A stretch of 7,615 bases of DNA from positions 77,176-84,790 of the forward strand of contig NZ_MDDW01000004.1 in NCBI RefSeq assembly GCF_001854865.1. The letters are read 5' to 3'. Shown one piece after another: positions 1 to 4,674 of this stretch (positions are counted from its first letter, which is position 1; every line of letters starts with the position of its first letter). Under the pieces are notes generated by a model that did not search any database, had not been told where the DNA came from, and was given only the letters and a program-made list of their open reading frames with translations. Both the position numbers and the translations under genes were made by a program. Source of the stretch: Rhizobium sp. LCM 4573. Lineage in GTDB: Bacteria > Pseudomonadota > Alphaproteobacteria > Rhizobiales > Rhizobiaceae.

Positions 1-259
1 CGTCCATAAGCCCTGCGAGCGTTTCCACCAGTTCGCCGCGCACCGTGCAGCAAAGGCATCCGTTCGAAAGCTCCACCAGCGTATCGCCTGAGGTTTCGAC
101 CAGGAAGTTATCGATGCCGACCTCGCCGAACTCATTGATGATGACGGCGGTGTCGCTCGTTTCCGGATCCCTGAGAATGCGGTTGAGCAGGGTCGACTTC
201 CCCGCGCCGAGAAACCCGGTGAGAATGGAGACCGGAATGCGGGCGCGCGGATGTGACAT
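1..259 (-). CDS. CobW/COG0523-family GTP-binding protein (N-terminal 86 residues, runs off left edge)
   Basis: Read on the minus strand from the ATG at 259-257, the first 86 residues show the hallmarks of the G3E GTPase family COG0523 (CobW/YjiA/ZNG1-like). There is a P-loop GFLGAGKST at residues 15-23, the family segment NEFGEVGID at about 42-50, and the metal-binding C-x-C-C motif (CLCC) at residues 68-71. Family members are cytoplasmic GTPases that deliver or insert metals (zinc, cobalt, iron) into client proteins. The start lies 14 nt beyond the stop of the upstream carboxypeptidase gene, so the two are probably co-transcribed. A purine-rich GGGAAAA sits before the ATG as a plausible ribosome site. 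The rest of the G domain and the C-terminal CobW domain lie outside the window, so neither metal nor client can be told. CobW proper is possible, but no other cobalamin gene is visible. Confidence 0.9.
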   Translation of the reverse strand, partial: MSHPRARIPVSILTGFLGAGKSTLLNRILRDPETSDTAVIINEFGEVGIDNFLVETSGDTLVELSNGCLCCTVRGELVETLAGLMD

Positions 260-273
260 GGGGATTTTCCCGT

Positions 274-1371
274 TCAGAACGTGGGACGCGGCAAGGGGAT
301 CGGCACGTTGGCGATCTCTTCCCCGCCCTTGCTGGCTGCAACAGCCTCGGAACCCGGAATGAGGCCGGCGAAACTATAGACCGGCGGGCGGGTCATTTCC
401 TTGATATAGGGCGAATGCACGACCATGCGACCGGCATCGTCCCGCCCTTCACTGCGAACCTTGGCAGCTTCACGATTGCAGATCTGGTCGCTGAGGTCGT
501 TGACCGTGGCGGTATCGCCATAGGAAGCGAGCGAGGCAAGCGGCACGCCACGATTTGGCGGGATCGTCAGCCCCTTCTGGAGCAGATTGGCGGAATCGTC
601 AGCGCGGCCGGCAAGGCTGTCGGAGCCGAGCACGACCGAAATAACCGTGCGCCCGTTGCGAGTGGCCGAAGAAACCTGGTTGAAGCCGGCTGCGCAGATG
701 AAGCCGGTCTTCATTCCGTCCGCGCCCTCGAAACGGCCGATCAGCATGTTGAAATTGGGATAGTTCTTCTTGCCGGTATTGATGCCTTCGAGCGAGAAAT
801 AGCCCGCGAATTCCGGGAATTCGCGCTTCAACTGCAGCGCCAGGATGGCAAGGTCGCGCGCCGTCGTATACTGCCCCTGCCCCGGCAATCCGTGCGGATT
901 GATGAAATGCGTGGACGTCATGCCGAGACGCTGCGCTTCAGAATTCATCATCGCCACGAACTGGTCGAGCGAGCCGCCCACGGTTTCGCCGATGGCGACC
1001 GCGACGTCATTCGCCGACTTGACGAGCAGGATCTTCAACGCGCTGTCCATCGTGAGTCTGGAGCCGGGCTTGAAGTACATCTTGCTCGGCGGCTGGTCGG
1101 CCGCCTTCTTGCTCATCACCACTTCGCTATCGAGCGAAAGCCGGCCGCTCTTCAGCGCCTTGAAGGTTACATAAGCCGTCATCAGCTTGGTGAGCGAAGC
1201 TGGGTACCATTTCCGGAAGGCATCCTCGTGCTCAAGAACACGGCCTGTCCTGACATCGATCACGATCTTCGGATTGGCGGCTGCATGGCCGGCGGAGCCA
1301 AGGAGTGCCAGAGCCGTCAGGGCTGAAATCAGCCGGGTGGCGGACGGCAGGCGGTGCTTCGATAGAGGCAA
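274..1371 (-). CDS. dac: D-alanyl-D-alanine carboxypeptidase (PBP5-like, peptidase S11)
   Basis: This 365-residue periplasmic serine DD-carboxypeptidase removes the terminal D-Ala from peptidoglycan pentapeptides and so limits cross-linking. The three penicillin-binding motifs are in order: S59-L-T-K62 (acylated serine 59), S119-A-N121 and K221-T-G223. Residues 1 to about 31 form a Sec signal peptide: a basic start, a hydrophobic stretch at about 14-25 and cleavage near GHA/AAN. The start codon is TTG at 1371-1369, preceded by GAGGA at suitable spacing. No in-frame ATG occurs before the catalytic motif, so TTG is the only start that keeps the signal peptide. After the catalytic domain there is about 100 residues of tail ending in VPIPLPRPTF, with no obvious C-terminal amphipathic membrane anchor, which is unlike E. 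coli PBP5. The gene heads a likely two-gene unit with the COG0523 GTPase and is divergent from the amidohydrolase gene. Confidence 0.95.
   Translation of the reverse strand: MPLSKHRLPSATRLISALTALALLGSAGHAAANPKIVIDVRTGRVLEHEDAFRKWYPASLTKLMTAYVTFKALKSGRLSLDSEVVMSKKAADQPPSKMYFKPGSRLTMDSALKILLVKSANDVAVAIGETVGGSLDQFVAMMNSEAQRLGMTSTHFINPHGLPGQGQYTTARDLAILALQLKREFPEFAGYFSLEGINTGKKNYPNFNMLIGRFEGADGMKTGFICAAGFNQVSSATRNGRTVISVVLGSDSLAGRADDSANLLQKGLTIPPNRGVPLASLASYGDTATVNDLSDQICNREAAKVRSEGRDDAGRMVVHSPYIKEMTRPPVYSFAGLIPGSEAVAASKGGEEIANVPIPLPRPTF
805..825. repeat. Perfect 9-3-9 inverted repeat inside the carboxypeptidase gene
   Basis: Arms CGCGAATTC (805-813) and GAATTCGCG (817-825) flank a 3-bp centre CGG. 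On the coding (minus) strand this encodes REFPEFA at about residues 183-189. The repeated Glu-Phe pair, in a segment where related carboxypeptidases have similar F-P-E residues, largely explains the symmetry. I therefore record the dyad but do not assign it a function. Confidence 0.5.
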
Positions 1372-1414
1372 GATAGTTCCTCGTTGTTCTTCAATTAACG
1401 AGTAGGGCGGATAG

Positions 1415-1462
1415 TTGGCCTATGTGGCCAAGCAATGGCAAAGAAGATTGATTGCGTCAATC
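1415..1462. promoter_or_regulatory. Two 6-5-6 inverted repeats in the divergent carboxypeptidase/amidohydrolase promoter region
   Basis: The 155-bp gap 1372-1526 separates divergent genes. It contains TTGGCC-TATGT-GGCCAA (1415-1431) and GATTGA-TTGCG-TCAATC (1446-1462). Both are perfect dyads with 6-bp arms and a 5-bp spacer, and their centres lie 31 bp apart, close to three helical turns. The second dyad overlaps a -35-like TTGACG on the minus strand and a -35-like TTGCGT on the plus strand; the latter is followed after 16 bp by TATCGT. The arms differ in sequence, so one regulator binding both is not obvious. Operator function is inferred from position and symmetry only, and no regulator gene is visible nearby. 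Confidence 0.3.
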
Positions 1463-1526
1463 GTGAGGGGCAGTATCGTCTGGGGAGGACGAGTCATAAC
1501 CGCGTGAGCGAAAACAAGGGAACACT

Positions 1527-2687
1527 ATGCCGATTTTGAACCGGGCCGCCGAATTGCAGGACGAAGTCAGCGGCTGGCGACGATATCTTCATGAAAACCC
1601 TGAAATTCTTTACGACGTCGAAAATACTGCAGCCTTCGTGGCCGCCAAACTGAAGGAATTCGGTGTCGACGAAATCGTGACGGGCATCGGCCGCACCGGC
1701 GTCGTGGGGATCATCCGCGGACAGGGGGCCGGCCGCACCATCGGCCTGCGTGCCGATATGGATGCCCTGCCGCTCACCGAGATAACCGGCAAGCCCTGGG
1801 CTTCCAAAACGGCCGGCAGGATGCATGCCTGCGGCCATGACGGGCACACGGCCATGCTCCTGGGCGCGGCCAGATATCTTTCCGAAACACGCAGGTTCAA
1901 CGGCGCCATCGCCCTGATCTTCCAGCCCGCCGAAGAAGGCGGCGCCGGCGCGCTGGCGATGATCGAGGACGGCATGATGGAACGCTTCGGTATCGAGGAA
2001 GTCTACGGCATGCACAACATGCCCGGAATCCCGCTCGGCCGCTTCGCGATCCGCAAGGGCGGCATCATGGCAGCCCCCGATCGTTTCACGATCACCGTCA
2101 AGGGACGCGGCGGCCATGCCGCTCAGCCGCACCGGACGATCGACCCTATCTTCATCGGATCACAGATCGTCGGCAGCCTTCAAGCGATCGCCGCCCGCAA
2201 TGCCGATCCGCTGCGCTCCGTCGTCATTTCGGTCACGCGATTCGACGCCGGTACCACCCACAATATCATTCCGGACGAGGCGATGCTCGGAGGCACGGTG
2301 CGCACGCTCAGCGAAGAAATCCGTGACCTTGCCGAAAGCCGCATCCGTCAGATCGTCGCAGGCATCGCTGATGCGCACGGTGCTGAGGCAGCAATCGCGT
2401 ATGAGCGGAACGTTCCGGTAACCGTCAACCATGACCGGGAAGCCCTGCATGCCGCGGGCGCCGCGAAAGATGTAGCGGGAGACGCAAATGTCGATACGGA
2501 TGTCGACCCGAGCATGGCAGGCGAAGATTTCGCCTATATGCTGAAAGCCCGACCCGGCGCCTTCATCTTCATCGGCAATGGCGATAGCGCGCCTCTTCAC
2601 AATCCCGGCTACGACTTCAACGACGAAGCGATCGCGTTTGGCATTTCCTATTGGGTGAGGCTGGCCGAACAGCGGCTGAGCGAGTGA
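1527..2687 (+). CDS. hipO: M20D family amidohydrolase (hippurate hydrolase / N-acyl-amino acid hydrolase type)
   Basis: This 386-residue cytoplasmic metallo-amidohydrolase belongs to the M20D group, which includes hippurate hydrolases, N-acetyl-diaminopimelate deacetylase-like enzymes and the plant auxin-conjugate hydrolases ILR1/ILL2. Visible signatures are RADMDALP at 75-82, ACGHDGH at 101-107 (metal ligands C102 and H104), QPAEE at 133-137 (E136/E137), GMHN with H163, the lid-domain GRGGHAAQPH at 193-202, TTHNIIPDEA at 243-252, MAGEDFAYML at 330-339 and PLHNP with H358. All expected metal ligands are present, so the enzyme should be active. The length is typical of the family. The start ATG has AGGG 6 nt upstream. 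The gene stands alone: divergent from the carboxypeptidase gene and closed by an intrinsic terminator 4 nt after its stop. The substrate (benzoyl-, acetyl- or indoleacetyl-amino acid) cannot be read from the sequence, so the symbol reflects customary annotation of this family and is not proven activity. Confidence 0.9.
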   Translation: MPILNRAAELQDEVSGWRRYLHENPEILYDVENTAAFVAAKLKEFGVDEIVTGIGRTGVVGIIRGQGAGRTIGLRADMDALPLTEITGKPWASKTAGRMHACGHDGHTAMLLGAARYLSETRRFNGAIALIFQPAEEGGAGALAMIEDGMMERFGIEEVYGMHNMPGIPLGRFAIRKGGIMAAPDRFTITVKGRGGHAAQPHRTIDPIFIGSQIVGSLQAIAARNADPLRSVVISVTRFDAGTTHNIIPDEAMLGGTVRTLSEEIRDLAESRIRQIVAGIADAHGAEAAIAYERNVPVTVNHDREALHAAGAAKDVAGDANVDTDVDPSMAGEDFAYMLKARPGAFIFIGNGDSAPLHNPGYDFNDEAIAFGISYWVRLAEQRLSE

Positions 2688-2691
2688 TCCC

Positions 2692-2734
2692 GGCATCCGC
2701 CGAGGAAAAGACTTGGCTTCGGCAGATGCCTTTT
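2692..2734 (+). terminator. Intrinsic terminator after the M20D amidohydrolase gene
   Basis: GGCATCCGCCGAGG (2692-2705) pairs with CTTCGGCAGATGCC (2717-2730) over 14 positions, with one C/A mismatch and one G-T wobble. The loop is 11 nt and TTTT follows at 2731-2734. The stem begins 4 nt after the stop codon. The U-tract is short, but the stem is long and GC-rich, so this is a convincing Rho-independent terminator. Confidence 0.7.
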
Positions 2735-2741
2735 GTATGGA
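2713..2741 (+). promoter_or_regulatory. Likely promoter of tRNA-Arg(CCT)
   Basis: TTGGCT (2713-2718, four of six matches to TTGACA; read as CTTGGC it also resembles the rhizobial CTTGAC -35 form) is followed by a 17-bp spacer and TATGGA (2736-2741). Transcription would begin near 2748, about 5 nt before the mature tRNA 5' end. The spacer consists of the 3' arm and T-run of the upstream gene's terminator. This is predicted from motif and spacing only. Confidence 0.4.
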
Positions 2742-2752
2742 TGTGCGGCAGT

Positions 2753-2829
2753 GGTCCCGTAGCTCAGCAGGATAGAGCATCAGATTCCTAATCTGGGGGT
2801 CGCGCGTTCGAATCGCGCCGGGATCACCA
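2753..2829 (+). tRNA. tRNA-Arg, anticodon CCT
   Basis: The full cloverleaf can be drawn. The acceptor stem is GGTCCCG (2753-2759) with CGGGATC (2819-2825), including one G-T pair. The D arm is GCTC/GAGC, the anticodon stem TCAGA/TCTGG, and the anticodon loop TTCCTAA has CCT at 2787-2789. The T arm is GCGCG/CGCGC with loop TTCGAAT, the discriminator is A2826, and CCA is encoded at 2827-2829. It decodes AGG arginine codons, which are rare in GC-rich rhizobia, so this is probably a minor single-copy species. It converges with the glycolipid-binding-family gene, whose stop lies 8 nt beyond the CCA. No integrase or partial tRNA duplicate is visible, so there is no sign that this tRNA is being used as an integration site here. 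Confidence 0.97.
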
Positions 2830-2837
2830 TAAAGCTC

Positions 2838-3401
2838 TCAGGCAGATGCCGGCACCCGCTCGAAGAGATGTTCGTATCGCACTATCAACCCCTCTTCATC
2901 GACCACAAGATCCGCCTCGAAACCCGCAGACAGCCCCAGGTCGACATAGCGGAGTTTCTTGGGACCTTTCCGGTCGTAGCGCTGCCTTGAACGCGCGACG
3001 GTCAGCGTCGGCCCATCGATGAAGGCGACGTCGAGTGTGAAGCTCTCGCTTCCGGCCTTCGCCATTTCACGGATCGGTAAAGTGTTGCAGAACGGGGTAA
3101 TCGACAGATCCGGCTCTGCAGCGCCTTCGAGATCGGCGCGCAGCTCGCCGTCTACCTTCCAGCCGGATTCAGCGCGCTCCAGCTTCAGCGATCCTCGGCC
3201 CGCCATGTTCCAGCGCTCCACGACAACGGACTGCGCGCGCCAATCGGAGCCGAGTCTCCAATGGTGATCGATGCGGAACCCACCGGATTCCAAGCAGATG
3301 ACGGTCGATGTGACCTTTACTCCCTCGGGCTCCACAAGAAGCTCCAAACGCTCCAGGCCCTCGGTATCCGTGCGACGCCAGAAAATGACCGATGTGCGCA
3401 T
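2838..3401 (-). CDS. Putative glycolipid-binding family protein (DUF1089 / PF06475)
   Basis: The 187-residue product resembles the DUF1089 'putative glycolipid-binding' family. Supporting features are an N-terminal W-R-R with a following L-E-R-L-E strand, DLSITPFCNTLPIRE at about 98-112, DGPTLTVARSRQRYDR at about 129-144 and a C-terminal F-E-A-D-L-x-V-D-x-x-G-L-I-V-R-Y segment at about 161-176. The family name comes from structural similarity to lipoprotein/glycolipid-binding folds, and no biological role has been established that I know of. There is no signal peptide and no membrane segment, so the protein is probably cytoplasmic. The ATG at 3401-3399 has AGGGAG 5 nt upstream, which fixes the start. 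It appears monocistronic, and its 3' end abuts the convergent tRNA gene. An operator-like dyad and TATAAA box lie just upstream. Confidence 0.8.
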   Translation of the reverse strand: MRTSVIFWRRTDTEGLERLELLVEPEGVKVTSTVICLESGGFRIDHHWRLGSDWRAQSVVVERWNMAGRGSLKLERAESGWKVDGELRADLEGAAEPDLSITPFCNTLPIREMAKAGSESFTLDVAFIDGPTLTVARSRQRYDRKGPKKLRYVDLGLSAGFEADLVVDEEGLIVRYEHLFERVPASA

Positions 3402-3424
3402 GATGGCTCCCTGAGCTCAACCAG

Positions 3425-3466
3425 GATGCAAGCTGTCTTTATATCCCACCGAACGGTGGTTGCATC
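3425..3466 (-). promoter_or_regulatory. Operator-like nested dyad with TATAAA box upstream of the glycolipid-binding-family gene
   Basis: Read on the minus strand, the order is GATGCAA (3466-3460), the palindrome CCACCG-TT-CGGTGG (3459-3446), then TATAAA (3443-3438) and TTGCATC (3431-3425). TATAAA is a good -10 candidate and would start transcription near 3431, giving a leader of about 30 nt that contains the AGGGAG ribosome site. No good -35 lies 16-18 bp upstream. The core ACCG-NN-CGGT resembles dyads bound by many TetR-family repressors, and a dyad in the promoter spacer also recalls MerR-type promoters. Both readings are inference, because no regulator gene is in view. Confidence 0.4.
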
Positions 3467-3679
3467 GACCAAAGACCTCGCATTGGCATTCGTGCGGGGT
3501 GGATAGTCTCCGGCCACCTCTTCGTCCGATCAGAATACCTGTGAATCATTGAGCCGCAAGGCCTCTCAATGCTTGCCAGTGACACCCCTTCAACTGACTC
3601 GCCTCTTCCGCTTTTTTGCCATTTTAGAAACGATTTTCCGCCGCAATTCAGACCGCCCGCCGATTCACGGGATGCAGGG

Positions 3680-3709
3680 TTGATCTAAGTTCCACGGTAG
3701 AGTAATTAT
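3680..3709 (+). promoter_or_regulatory. Candidate promoter of the SleB-type hydrolase gene
   Basis: TTGATC (3680-3685, four of six matches to TTGACA) is followed by an 18-bp spacer and AATTAT (3704-3709, four of six matches to TATAAT). Transcription would start near 3716, about 42 nt before the ATG at 3758. This is a motif-based guess in an AT-richer patch of the intergenic region. Confidence 0.3.
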
Positions 3710-3757
3710 TTCCCCGCCGAAGTGATTTGTGAAATTTTTATCGCGGGGACGAGACTC

Positions 3758-4648
3758 ATGACGGCGATTCGCTGCGCCCGGATTCGCGGGCTGACCTTGT
3801 TGGCTGGCCTGCTGCTTCTTGCAGGCTGCACGTCATCTCAGACCACATCTTCCATCAAGTCAGGGGCTGCAAAAACCGTAGCCGTCCAGACGGGCGACGG
3901 TTCCAAGCGACAGGTTTACCACTATACCGCCGCCGACCGCGAATGCCTGAAAAGGGCAATGTATTTCGAATCCGAGCGGTCGAGCAAAAACGGCTTCATG
4001 GCCGTCGGCAGCGTGGTGATGAACAGGTTGACCTCCGGCGCCTATCCCGGCACGATTTGCGGCGTTGTTTCCCAGGAAAAACAGTTTGCCCCCGGGGTAA
4101 TGACGCGCAAGATGGAAGAGGACACGGCTCCCGAACTTGAGGACGCGGCAAATGCGATCCTGCGAGGCGAACGCCACCCGCAGGTGAAGAACGCCATGTT
4201 CTTCCATCAGAACGGGCTGAAGTTCCCCTATCGGAACATGCACTATGTAACTGTCGCGGGCGGCAATGCCTTCTACGAAAAACGGGACCGTGACGGCGAT
4301 CTGCAAACCCCCGCCCCGAAACAGTCCGGCGAATATGTTCTGAGCTTTGCTCAGCCGGGATCGACCAATGAGGGCCTGACAAAGATAACCGATATGGCGC
4401 AGGCGCCCGCGCCGCAACCAACGGCAGCCTCCGTCACAGCGGCGGCGATCACACCGACGACCGCCGCGGTGGCCGCATCGGCGCCTTCCTCTCAGGCAGA
4501 AACGACGGAGATTTTGGCTTCGGAGGATGAACTGCTGCTGCCTGCCATCGTTCCCGTCCCGATCCGCCGGCCGGAGACCTCGGCGCAGATGGCTGCGGTG
4601 AGCCACGGCGACTGGTCTTCTCATACCCAGGGCAATGTCGTGCAGTAG
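3758..4648 (+). CDS. Cell wall hydrolase of the SleB/CwlJ family (PF07486), predicted lipoprotein
   Basis: The 296-residue protein is predicted to be exported and lipidated. A basic N-terminus and hydrophobic segment (about 11-20) lead to the lipobox L21-A-G-C24. The SleB-like hydrolase_2 domain spans about 60-175. RECLKRAMYFESE puts the likely catalytic glutamate at E71, and NGFMAVGSVVMNRL, YPGTICGVVSQEKQFAPG and a later FFHQNG/YVTVAGGNAFYEK segment follow. SleB enzymes are lytic transglycosylases known from spore germination. Homologues in non-sporulating alphaproteobacteria probably remodel peptidoglycan during growth. Residues about 185-296 are an Ala/Pro/Thr-rich, presumably disordered tail containing VPVPIRRP at 265-272. 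I chose ATG 3758 over the in-frame GTG at 3722 because GGGGA lies 8 nt upstream and the signal peptide then has a normal length. The gene converges with the FAD monooxygenase gene (26-nt gap). Confidence 0.88.
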   Translation: MTAIRCARIRGLTLLAGLLLLAGCTSSQTTSSIKSGAAKTVAVQTGDGSKRQVYHYTAADRECLKRAMYFESERSSKNGFMAVGSVVMNRLTSGAYPGTICGVVSQEKQFAPGVMTRKMEEDTAPELEDAANAILRGERHPQVKNAMFFHQNGLKFPYRNMHYVTVAGGNAFYEKRDRDGDLQTPAPKQSGEYVLSFAQPGSTNEGLTKITDMAQAPAPQPTAASVTAAAITPTTAAVAASAPSSQAETTEILASEDELLLPAIVPVPIRRPETSAQMAAVSHGDWSSHTQGNVVQ

Positions 4649-4674
4649 AGGCATTCTCTACGGAGAGGGAACAC

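Larger units (their letters stand above)
3402..3757. other. 356-bp gene-free interval between divergent genes
   Basis: I see no convincing open reading frame here. Besides the minus-strand promoter/dyad (3425-3466) and the plus-strand promoter candidate (3680-3709), the interval contains a possible hairpin at 3547-3571. Its arms CATTGAG and CTCAATG enclose an inner CC-GCAA-GG with a GNRA tetraloop. A T-rich tract lies at about 3611-3640 and a 7-bp stem overlaps the next gene's ribosome site (3711-3749). The length exceeds what two promoters need, so a small RNA is possible, but no transcript end with a proper terminator is evident on either strand. Confidence 0.4.

Noticed and set aside
260..281. 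Short dyads (GGGA-TTT-TCCC and CGTTC-A-GAACG) between the carboxypeptidase and COG0523 genes
   Set aside because: Arms of 4-5 bp overlapping a stop codon and ribosome site are expected by chance. There is no T-run to suggest a terminator.
253..1326. Long plus-strand open frame of 357 codons opposite the carboxypeptidase gene
   Set aside because: It is a shadow of a gene with all three catalytic motifs. The translation is rich in Arg/His and has no recognisable domain.
2721..2850. 10-bp direct repeat GGCAGATGCC at 2721-2730 and 2841-2850 flanking the tRNA, considered as attachment-site remnants
   Set aside because: The copies do not match any part of the tRNA, one belongs to a terminator arm and the other to a coding sequence, and no mobile-element gene is present. 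Chance is more likely.
3722..3757. In-frame GTG start giving a 12-residue longer SleB-type hydrolase
   Set aside because: It lacks a good ribosome site and would put acidic and non-typical residues before the signal peptide. ATG 3758 has GGGGA at 8 nt and gives a standard lipoprotein signal.
4655..4670. Small hairpin CTCT-ACGG-AGAG between the convergent hydrolase and monooxygenase genes as a terminator
   Set aside because: The stem is only 4 bp and no T-run follows on either strand.
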